Shown in pieces: positions 27,901 to 39,900 of a stretch of 64,000 bases of DNA (within the stretch, counting starts at the first letter, position 1; every line of letters starts with the position of its first letter). The notes under the pieces were generated by a model. It did not search any database and was not told where the DNA came from. It saw only the letters and a list, made by a program, of their open reading frames with translations. Origin of the DNA: Brachionus manjavacas (taxonomy: Eukaryota; Rotifera; Eurotatoria; Ploima; Brachionidae). A program made the translations under genes and the position numbers. The DNA is taken from positions 8,990,001-9,054,000 of the forward strand of contig JAHQIY010000003.1 of the NCBI GenBank assembly GCA_019054805.1. Reading direction: 5' to 3'.

Positions 27901-30900
27901 ACCAGAGGTCGTAGTATATTCTTAAGTATACTATGCAGCCTTTAACCCCGGGAAAGCTTGTAAGGTTTTACGGTAGAAATTTTTTATTTAAATAATTTTC
28001 CCAAAACAATACTGCCATCTTTGATTTTATTAAAAATATTTTTCAAATTTCTGGAAAACTTTATTGACAGCTTTTATTTTGAAGGATCAAGCTCGAAGCT
28101 TCAATACGACGGCTCGCTGAATATTCGAATGGATTCGGCTTTCGGAAAACTTTTCGAAAGTGACAAAAAAATGTAGCTTTGAAAAAAATCTATTTTTTTA
28201 AATTTAAACAAAAATTTGTTGTTAGAAACGTGGTTTTGCTCAACATTCAAAAGTCGCATCTGTTCGGCTATTTGAGCAACAAGAGTGTATTTTCTTCATT
28301 TGTGCACATCGGAATGATCAACATAGATGTGCCTATACAGCCTGTGATTGTCCACGGAGTTGTGATCCGCGAATCCAAAGTGATCGAGCAAAACATATTG
28401 CCGGAAATAAAAAATTTCGGCATATTCGAAAACGACGAAGAGCACTCCAAGGAAGAAAAGCAAACTTCTGGTCAAGAAAAGTCAAAAGCACGACAAAACG
28501 ACATGAAAACCTCCAGCTCATTTACTCAGGACAAAATGACCAAAGCGGAAATGCAAGCGGACAAAGCCAGCGTACCCTCTCCCTCTCTTCAGACCATGAC
28601 GCTCGAAAACGAGACCTTGTCTAGCAAATCCAAGCGCACTCTGTCCAGAAAAAGCAAGCACCAAATGTCCCTTAGTGCAGACAACAAAAAAGGACTCTTG
28701 CACAAATTTAAGCTCAATTTCAAATCAAAATTCGACGGCCTGGAAGTCAGAGCCAAATTGCTGGAAACGCCGTGCCTAAAAGCGGCCTACTTGATCCAAG
28801 ATGTCGAGTGCACCCTCACTTTGACCAACGATCAGTCCCACTTCAGCTGTCTGCTCAACAAACACTCGCTGAGCTTTCAGTGCGACGACCAAATAAATGA
28901 CGAAGATTTGAAGTCCACTTTTATGACCATGAAGCCACTTGAGCAGCGAACTAACTTTTTTTTGCCTTCCATTTTCCTAAAAGGAAAGCATTTGTCAAAA
29001 TTTTTGTCGGATAGCCAGTCTGAGGCCAATAGGGTGCAGAAATTTTTCAATCTGTCCGAGGTCAGGTTTTCGGTCGAGATATCGCCTTTGAACAGGGAGC
29101 TTGATGCCGAGGTGATTGCTCAGCTGGTGTTTGTGGCCAAGGTCTTTCTGAAAGAAATAAACAACATTCTCCAAGCTGTGTACGGCTTCGAAGAAGTAAG
29201 CGAGCCCGCAGTGGCGAATACGCCACGCTCGGCCAGGTCCAACACGGCCGAGAGCTTCTCGTCTCACAGCCAGCCCCAAAGCTCTGTGCTCAATTATTTC
29301 TTCTACGATTTTAAGATAGAAATGGGAAAGATATCTGTCACCGGCATAACACCGTCGGACACGGCCCTGAGCATTTACACAAGCGACAAGAGCAGTTTGA
29401 GCTTTACCAACCTTAGAAATCCGGAGGGCATTGATGGACTCAAATTGGCGGACTTGGCCAAAAATTTTGATTTCTCTCTAAAGCCGTATGTGGAGACCAA
29501 GTCTCAGCTAAGCATTGAATTGAGGAAAAACTGCTCCGATGACGGACTCACCAATGACTGGTATCAACTGGCCTATTTTGACACCAAATTTGACCTGAGA
29601 AATGAGAGAAAAAGGACCAGCTCGAATTTGGACAGAGAAGCGATCAAAATCACGGTTGAAAAACCACGCTTCTATCTACAACCAGGTGCAGTTGATTGTG
29701 CCATTTTGTTCTGGCTTAACTACAAGGATACATACGAGTTTTGGCTGCAACAAAGACAAGAGTTGTCGAATCAGACAGATTTTCTGCGCAGCACAACATC
29801 GCCGATCACATTTCCGCAAAATGTGCCGGACAAAAATAACATTGAAAATTTTTTGACCCTAAAGCTTCGAGTGACTGGACTGGGGCTTGCGTTGCCCCTG
29901 TCGGGCAAGATGTACAAGAGTTTTTTTGCGTCCAACATGGACTGTTTGGTCATTAGTCTTCACGAGACTGCCATTTTTGCGTGTTCTAGCGGGTGCATTG
30001 TGAGCAAGGGCCAGTTTAGCAACTTTAGCTTGAGATTTATAGAGAATTTTAATTTGTCTAGTTCGGACTGGGTGCCGATTCTGAGTCCGACTGATAGCAG
30101 GGCTCATTCCAGCTTTTTTCACAAAAATTTGATCAATTCATGGATTGTTCCGTCGGGCTATTATGAGGTTTGCTCAAGCACTATTGATAAGCCAAAGCCC
30201 AGAGCCTTTCACAGAAGAAATGATGCCAAAAATTTACTAAGTAAGCTCAACATTTTAGAATTTAATTTAAACATTTTAAAATTTTTGTCCTTTTAAAAAA
30301 ATCGATTCTTCCTTAAACACCCAGATTGTTGCTAAACAATTTAAAATTAATAAAAATTTGAGCTCAATTTCAGTAATACCATGGTTTTATGCTTTTACTT
30401 TAGTCTTAGGGGCCATTACAGTCGTTTTTCTTCACCATTCCAAACACTTCTTCGAAACTGCTCACCAAACACTTCTTTTGTTTTTACCACTTTGCTGACA
30501 CACAATCCTGATGTGACACCACTCTTTTCTTTAAAAAAATCATACCTTTAGGTCCTACAAGTTGTTTAAAAGTCAAAAGTCCCAAGTCAAGTCCGATTCG
30601 GACTTCTTTTTTTTTTTAAATTAAAGTCCGGACTTGAAATTTTAGTGACAAAGAGTTTTAGTACTAATTAAATTAAAATAAAAGTTCTGTCCAAAGAAAT
30701 CAAAGTCTTTAGTTACTTTGACTTTAATTAGACCGCCACAATAACTCCCTGGAACCATGTGGCCGGAATTAAAAAAAAAATCAAAGTCTTTGGCTCTGAC
30801 TATTTTTTTATGACTTGGACTTAAATTTGGAACTTTTAAACAACTCTGGCCCAAATACTAATATAAACAGTACTAATATAAACATTACAATTCATTACAA

Positions 30901-33900
30901 TTTTTAAAGTAACAATTTCCGTGTGATCTTATAAAATTTAAAGGCATACTTTTGGAAAAATTAATTCCATTAACTTGATTCTTTCATCATTGTTGACAGC
31001 TTTATACATTTGAATTATATCGCCTCTTATTCTTATATCTTCAAGGCTCAACAAGCTTAATTCGTTCAATCTCTCTTTATACGTTTTATCCTTGATTGAT
31101 CTTGCTAGTTTGGTGCTTCTTTCTGCACTTTTTCAAGTACTTTTAGGTATGCTTTAGCTGATGACGGTCATGCACTAACGGCATGCTCTAAGTGAGACCG
31201 GACTAATGCAGTATAAAGATATGGTTTGCTTTAGATGGTGTAGATGAACACTGTTTGCTTGATTTGAGATTAAAGGACATTATGACCCTTAAATCCTATT
31301 CTACTGACGTTTCGCCGAGCTCACCATTTACCATTTAATCCAGACTTTTGATAATTATGTTTAAACCTGTTCTTACCATGATACATCGCAAAATTCAGTA
31401 TTGATAATTGTTTAATTTTTAATTTTCTGTAAAAAATTGACGAAAAGTAAAAAATATTTCTGATATTTAACCAAAGTATACTAAATTCAAGAATGTAGTT
31501 TCATGACAACCAAAAATAAGGGTTTCACATCCAATGCCAATTTTTTTTATTAACTAATTTTCTATATAAAACAATCAATTAAAATGAAAAATTTAATTTA
31601 AAAAAATAAATACAATTATACATTCCCGTTTCAATTAAAAGCTTTTCTAGTTTTTTAATGTACAGGAAGTAAACATCGATTTAAACATAAGATACAGTAT
31701 ATAAAATTTACTTTAAGGAAAATTAGGTAATTTTTTTAATTCAACATTATTATTATTATTATTATTATTTATTCATAAAATTACGCCAGACTTGGCGATG
31801 TTAAAAATAAATTAAATACAAGGATTTTTGTACTGTTAGTTTTCCTATTTTTAATTTACAATTATGTTTAAGAAATTAAAATATTAAAATAAATTATTAC
31901 ATAAATACCACAAAAGATTAATTTTAGATTAAATATTCAAATATTGAGATACAAAAAAAAAAAAGATAAAACCTTTTGAAAAGTCGTATGTAAGTTTTTT
32001 TTTTTCCTTTTTTTTTTTTTTTCTTTTTAAATTTTGTTTATCCCTTTGTTATTATTTTTCAGTCACGTATAAAACAAGAACCAAGAACGCATCGAATTTT
32101 ATTGAGTTTTGTTTGATTCTATCACTTAAGGACCAGTTTTACATGAGTAAGCTTTAACTATTAATTTTAATTGCTCTTTCCTTTCGTCCATATTTTCCAG
32201 GCAAAATTTTATAGTTTCACATATTCCATTTTTACTTTTTATCTCGTCTTCTTCCTTGATTTTATTTACTTTTTAGTTAAAATTTCTTGAGTAATGAACT
32301 CATTCGAGCCAAGAATCTCTCTTAACTCTTGTACAAGTTTATTACCGTTATTTCGATCAGTTTCTTTCGTTCTAAATATTTTTCCAGTACACTCATTACC
32401 AATTATTCTGGATGCAAAATTCAGTTTTAATTTTTTTATTTTCGAGATAACTGGTTCAATATTTAGTGCATACAGTAGATTGGTCGTACGTGATCTTTTG
32501 TCGAGGCCAAGCATCTGTTTAATCATAAGACCTTCCATAGTTTGAATCTTACTTTTTTCACATTTACTAATTACGCAATTTTCTAATCCGTAATATGTGA
32601 TAGGTCTTACGTATGTTTTGAATAAGTGTGCTTTTAGCTGTGGGCTCATTTTACTACTATTGAGGTCTAGGTTTTGTTTCAGTAGATAGAAAGCTCTCCA
32701 TGTACTTAGTCTCCTCTCTCTTAAGTGCTCTTTACTGTAGCATTTTCCATCAATCCACACCCCGAGATATTTAATTTTTCCAACCCATTCTATTTCCTCT
32801 CCACAGAGTTCAAGTCTAGCATTATCTTTTTTTTGGCCATTAATTCGCATTATCTGAGTTTTAGACGGGTTGAATTTAATTCCAGTTCTCATTCCAAAGT
32901 TTTCACACATTTTTAATACTTTTTCCATTTTTTTAATAGACTCTGTCATTATTAACAGATCATCAGCATACATTAGTATGCCTGTTTTTATTCCATTTAT
33001 ATCAGTGATTAAGTCAGTTTCCATTATTTCGTTAATCAGATCTTCAACGTATATTGAAAACAATTTCGGTGATAGCGGACCTCCTTGTTTTACACCAACT
33101 GTCGTAGTGAAAATTGATGAAATTTCATTTTTATTCTGCACAATTGATAATGAGTTATGGTAATAGCTTTTTAATACTCTCCATATTTCTGGTTCCACCT
33201 TTCCTATCATATTCTTCAGCATAATTTCTCTAATTACCTTATCAAATGCTTTACTAGCATCAATAGCGCAAATAAACAATTTCTTCTTTCTCATTTTAAA
33301 GTGTTGAATTGTTTCTGTCACGCAATAAATACCATGGTTTGTTGAGCTTTTTGTTTTAAATCCAAATTGTGTTTGAGGATCGGCATGTTTCTGACTAATT
33401 CTATTCAGTATATACTTTTCAAACACATTAGTGATAGTGTCTGATAATGTGATTGGGCGTATGTTGTTTATGTCATCGGTTAGTCCATCGTTCTTTTTTA
33501 ATATAGGAAGTATTTTACCTACATTAAATAAATATGGCATTTGGTTGTATTTTATCATTTGTTCTATTAATTTTGCGATTATTTCGGACAGTTCCTCCAA
33601 ACATCCATATTTAACCATCTCATTGCTTACGTCTCCAAATCCAACAGATTTACCATTTGGAAGCTCTTTAATTATTTCTTTTATCGTATTTTGGTCAACC
33701 TTAATAGTGCTAATGTCAAGAGTTTCGTTTATCTCTTTCTCATATTTATTGATTTCGTTTTGAGCACTAATAAAGTCATTCTCGTTTGTCAAATTATTTC
33801 GATCGTTGAAAAGCCTTTCAAAGTTATTCCGTAATTCGTACATAGGGACATTGACACTTTCATCCTTTTTTCTTAATCTTTTCATTTCTTTCCAAAACTT

Positions 33901-36900
33901 GTCTCGGTGTACGTGAAACAGAGTATTAATTCTTTTAACGTTAATATCTTCGATTATTTTTACTTTTTGTCTTTGTTTTTTTCTGAAGTTGTTTTTCTCG
34001 ATTTTTAGTTGCTTCTCAAGTTCTTCCGAAGTAAATTCAGAATGTTTCCATTGGAGGTATGCTTTGTTAACTTTTTGTTTGAGGGTTTTCATTTCATCGT
34101 CCCACCATTTATTTTTCTTTACATGTTTGTTATTAACCGATTTAGTGTTAGAATTTAATGAGGTTATTTCATCAATTGTTTCGCGCATTGTACTCCCCAA
34201 CTCGTTTATTAACTCAGTAATGTTTATTTTCAACTTATTACTATTTGTTTCATTCAATTTTAAAAATATATTTTTTTTTTTAAATAGTTTATGCCTTAGT
34301 GATTCAGCATAAGCTTCTTGGTTGTTTCCATCATTCCAATCAAACTTTTTAGTAAGTTTAACATTACTTACTAAATTTTGTTTTGGATCAATATTAATTT
34401 TTAAGTGGTTTAGATCAATTCTAATATTGTGTGTGAAACTCTATTTTTTGGTTGTCAAATAATTTATTCCAATATTCACAATAATTATAATTATAGGAAA
34501 AATCTTTCGAACCAACTAATTAAATTTTTTAATTCTTCAACCTAAATCAAATTTTAATAGAAACCAGATGTTCAGGCCCTCGAAATTAGTTAGAATTAAG
34601 TTTCTCTAAACCGTGTCCATCACAGTTCAGCTCAGAGTACCAAAAAGTTATAAGAAAAAAAAATTTTTAGTTGCTTTACTTAAAAAATGTGTTACCTAAA
34701 AAAATGAAATTCAAGCACTCCAAATAGACAAAATTATTTCTAATTATTTTCTATTTTTTTTTAATTTAATTTTTTGATAATTAAACAAGACACATTCTAC
34801 CCTCAAAAATTTTTCAAATATTTTAGAATTTAATTAATCATTTTATTTTGAACAGAAAACGCGCCATTGTGGATATTGTCCGTAAAATGGAAAATGGAAG
34901 GTATCGATATTAATTTTGATACAAATATTGGCAAGTGGCTGTCAAAGCTTGGGGATACAGTAACAAGTCTAGCTGATACACAAAGTATTCTAGAAGTAAG
35001 ACATTTTTTACTTTATTTTCATATAATGATAATTTATTTCTAGCAAGCATCAAGTCAAGATGATCAAGATCCTGAAATAAAACGCCTAAAACAAGAATTA
35101 ATTGAGTGCATGTAGTTTTTTTTTAAATTTAATTTCAAATAATCTAAATGATTAATTTAATCAAGGGAACGTGGTGAAACCTCCAAAGCAAATGTGGTCC
35201 AGTCCAAAATAGACCTAATGAGTTTTGCTAGTTATCCAGAGAAAGCCAAGCAAATTTTTGTAAAAGTAAGGTTATTTTTTATTTTTGAATTTAGTTGAAC
35301 ACTTAAGCTAATTAAAAAAATTTAAGACCAAGAACAAGCTTGGACTAAATCAAACACTGACACCAACTACGGTAATTAGAAATCCATTTGAAAAGAAGAG
35401 TCTCGAAAACGAGGCAATTCCCGAAAAAGGTTCAGTTATACGAAGACTAAATGCCTCGCATCGAAGACACAGGTTTGTGAAAATTTTTATTACACTCAAA
35501 TATTTATTTGAACTTAAAAATTAAAATTTATTTTATTTAAAAATTTAGCCGTAGTAAATCTGAGCATTTTTATGATGCTATATTACACTTCTTTAAAAGG
35601 TATTTACATCTTGATTACAAAAATCAAAACAATGTCAATAAAATCATTTTTTTTTTAAATTGATTTTTAAATAGTAAAAATTTTGATACTTTAGTATTGA
35701 TAAAAAATTAAGTAAATACGAGGTATAGACAATGAAAATATTTAAAAGTAAAAATCCTTTCTGTACTTTTTGTACATTTTTTAATTATTTTATTTGGCCC
35801 TGTTCCTTTCTGTACTTTCTGTACTTTTTGTACTTTTTCATAATTTAAATTTATCTGGCCCTGTTCCTTTTTAAACTTTTTGTACTTTTTGTTCTTAATG
35901 GTAATAAAAAAATCTTTTATTACCATTTAATCAATATTTTAAATTTTAAATTTTAAATTTAACTAATATTTTTCTTACCTCCAGCATACCCGAATCCCTA
36001 AACCAGGGCTTCGCCCCGGACCCCGTTTAAGTTTTAAAAAAATGATTAAAATTACCATTAATCACAAAAAGTACAAAAAGGAACAGGGCCAAATAAATTA
36101 ATTAGAAAAAGTACAGAAAGGAACAGGGCCAAATAAAATAATATTTTGAAAAAGTACAAAAAATACAAAAAGTACAGAAAGGAAAATGATTTTTTAAAAG
36201 TTTGATCTCATTGTCTATGCATGGTAAATACTGGTTGCAATCATAGAATAAGACCAAAATTTTACTTTGAATAAAAAGACTGACTTTGACGTTTGACCAA
36301 TTCTGAATGAAATTAAAATAAGAATCAAATTCTGTAGAATAAATTAATTTTTTTAAAATATAAAAAATAAAAAATTTTATTTATTTATTTGTAAATCTTT
36401 GTTTTATTTATTAGTTTTAACATTATTGAATTTTAAAATAATCTAAGAGTTATTAAGCAATAAAGAAAATCAAACTGTCTAAAATTTTATAGAAATTTCT
36501 TTTTAGATACTTTATACGAAAAAGCGCTGTTTTTTTTTTCTAAAAAGGCTTAAAAGATTTAATGACCATATTCATTTACAAATCACTTTATATTATGGAA
36601 TTTTTTTAATTATGAAACAAAACTTTTTATTAAAAAAAGACTTTTATTTTCTTTAGATTACTATTTCGGACATATTTCTTTTTAAACATTTAATAAATCA
36701 ATAATTTCAATTATTTTGATCAAATGTTTTTACTTTCGTTCAAAAAATTTTTAAATGCTTGCTTATAAGTAAAAAATATGGTAAATTTTTGAAATTGCAA
36801 TGGTTCCTGCGAAAACTACTTGATGGTCACAGCTTTAAAAGTTGGATTTCTAGTTCCACAATAAAAAATTTTTAAAAATATTTCAAAAAAGGTGATTTTA

Positions 36901-39900
36901 GTTATTTTGAGATAATTTATAATAGACATTATAAAACGACTTTTTTTTTTTAATTAATGTTTTAAATATTAATGCTTTTTTAAAAGGATTTTTAAAAAAA
37001 ATTAAATGAAAAAAAAAATTTTTTTTTAAACTGTGAGTATGTGGAAAAGAAAAATTATTCTGTATTTTCAAAAAGAATATTATCATGTCGAATTAATTTA
37101 AATTAACTGTAAAAATTTTAAAGAAATTAAATACTATACAAATTGAAAGAACATATGTTTCAATAAAGTCAACAAAAAAAGATAAATTTTTATTAGCTGG
37201 AAAGTATTAATGATAAAACAAAATATCAATATTCTGAAATTTATTTATTTCTTGTCTCGATGTTAATCAGAATTTTTTTTTGCATTTTGTAAATTTATCA
37301 TATTTAAATGTTAAAATTCTGTCATCGTTACAATTGTAAAAACTTTATAAATGAAAATATACAGTTTGACCACAATCAATTTATTGGGAAATATTTTTTT
37401 TAATTTTTTCTTAAAATGGACTGCTAAATGAAACATTATTTGTTTCACCTTTTTTAAAATAACATAAAATCTGTAGTTCAAAAGCCATTATTTTTTTTAG
37501 AATTTAAATTTTGTTTTGTAATTTTTGTATGAAAATTCACAAAGCCAAATTTACTTCATTTTACGTTCAATTAGGAGAGTTTAAATTTTTTTCGTAATTT
37601 GTTGTTAAATACAAAAATCTTAAGACCACTTGATATTCTAATTTGTCTAAAGCTTAATTGTAAAAAATTTAAAAGAAAGATGAGAAAAAAATACAACTAT
37701 AAAAAATTCAGCTTTTTTAGAATCAGATAAAATATTTTAACAAAAAAATTCTAAAATAATTTTCGATCAAGCTTCTATTTTATAATAAAACTAATAAAAT
37801 TAATATTTTTCCTATTCTAAAGCGTTTCAAATGATGACATTAACTTAACAAATATACGACCCAAAAACTTGAATCCCTCAATTCTTTATGAAGAAAATGA
37901 AAATGAAAATATGTCATCCACTTCGAATCCGAATATTACTCCCGAGAACAGAGCAGCACAGTTGCTGGCAAGTCAGGCACCTACAATTGACTTCAAACTC
38001 AGTGTCAAAATTGATATCAGCAGTGGAAAATGCGTTTTGCACGCAGACAAGCCTCCAAATCAGCCAAATGTGCGTTCTCCCTACATGAACTCGCCTGTAT
38101 CGGGCGGCTATTTCAGCCCTGAGCTAATGAAAGGCTTTGCAGGCAATGGAAACTTTACTCCCAACATTACTTCTACTTACCATGATTCTGACTCCCGCAA
38201 GACCACATTCATATTTCCAGCTATCGGAGTTCAAACTTTCTGCGAGTCAACCAACAAAAAAAAAATGGAAAAATTGACCAAAAAAGCAAGTCTATATGCC
38301 ATGATAAAAATCGAGAGCTTCGCAATGCCAACTTCAAACCAAGGATTAAACAGCAGAGACTTGTATATGTCACGCGACATGGTTCTAAGTCCCGCTCTAC
38401 TGGACTTTATAGAGCAAACTCTAGAACCATTCGATTTAAAGTCTTCCATAAACACTCCAGAAGGCGCCAAATCCAAAATTCCAAAATCCGAATCTTTGGA
38501 TGAAAATTCTATAAAAAATAAAATAAATGACAACAAAGAACCGAACTACTTCCCAGTTGACGTAGTCGTATTTGTTTCCATGAAGCCATCGGCCATTCGG
38601 TTCACTTGTGTACCCCAGTCAACCATGGAATGCTTGCTGAAACTTCCCTCAGTGGAAATGGTTGTCTCTACGAGCCGCGTGGACTCACAAACTCAGACCA
38701 AACTTGAGAACATTTTAAAATCAGAAGAGCCGAACGATTTTTTTTTGTCAAACAGTCTGTCCGCAACTTACAATGACGGAGGCCTTAATTTGACCTGCAG
38801 TTTGTCTGATTTTTCCCTAAAATTTTACAACCGTTTGGCCATCAGGAACACAATAGACCCAAGATTTTACTACAACGATGCTCACTCGACAGTTTTTGAA
38901 GAAAAAGATTCCTTGAGTGTCCGAGTTGCCTACATAAAAGTGAACATATCGCGTAATAAGCGTGCTGTGTCCAAATTTGTTCCAAATCAGCTCTTCATGT
39001 CCAATTCAAACTCTGGCCAGAACGAGGTTAAACTCTCGATTTTGGCGGATGTGGGCAGCACTTCATTCATCTACGACATGAGAAACATAAAGGAAGTATT
39101 TGTGTTTCCAAAGATATGGTACCGAAGATCGTTTGCTAGAAGAATTATATTCGGTGATGAAATTAGCACTAACAGTATGCCAATGGGTCACGACTCTTTC
39201 CGAACACCACAGACAAATGTTGACACATCTGTTCAAGCAAACAACAGAAAAATAATTAAGAGACGTAATTACAATATATTTTAATTAAATAAAAGCTAAA
39301 TGTCAAATTTTGTTTTGTTAGCCAAAAGTTTAGATTTAGATACGAACAGCTCTTCAATATTAGGCCTCAATCCTAACTGGAAAACATTGGTGCTTATATC
39401 AGTAAATATAGCAGGCCTGGAGGTTAGAATGAATATCGGAAGTGTCTTGGGAAATGTGTGGTAATTAAAATTTATTTTTATTTTTTTTTTAAATTGACAT
39501 ATTGACGATGCTAAATTTAAAGAAGTCTTTGGAAGTAAATCTACGATTCTTCTATGTGGCACATTTAGGGAAAGGATTTTCTTGAAATTTTTTTCTATTC
39601 AGGACTCAAATTCTATTTTTATATGACCGGCCTAAAATTCAAATGACTCTCCCTGTACGCTTGGTCATGACTTTGGCATAAACTTTGACTTACAAACAAG
39701 CTTGAGTAAAAAAAATAACCAGTTTTCAATATCATATCAAAATATCATAATTAAATATAGATAAAATAATTGTTTTTTTTTTTAATTTTTTGTTTACGTG
39801 TCCAACCCTCAGAATTGACCAATACCCCAACCGGACTTTGTCCTCAGTGGTTATTAAATCTAAAATTCCATTTCGATGCATCACTTTATGGAGAAATCAT

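Larger units (their letters stand above)
30241..34855 (+). other. BLTP1 intron 9 (4.6 kb)
   Basis: The largest intron. It holds an inverted-repeat element (30555-30849), an antisense LINE tail (30940-31250) and an antisense LINE with a 663-codon RT frame (31745-34445). Confidence 0.8.

Noticed and set aside
28071..28140. Acceptor at 28070 for BLTP1 exon 8
   Set aside because: In the phase left by exon 7 it leads to a stop within 50 bases; the AG at 28083-28084 keeps the frame and the family match.
28268..30122. Antisense and alternate-frame ORFs over BLTP1 exon 9
   Set aside because: Same reason; they follow the codon structure of the sense exon.
32294..34312. Plus-strand open frames opposite the LINE RT
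   Set aside because: Shadows of the 663-codon minus-strand RT frame.
35708..35926. 72-codon minus-strand frame with KVQKVQKVQKG repeats
   Set aside because: It is the translation of the repeated GTACTTTTTGTAC units of the fold-back element, not a gene.
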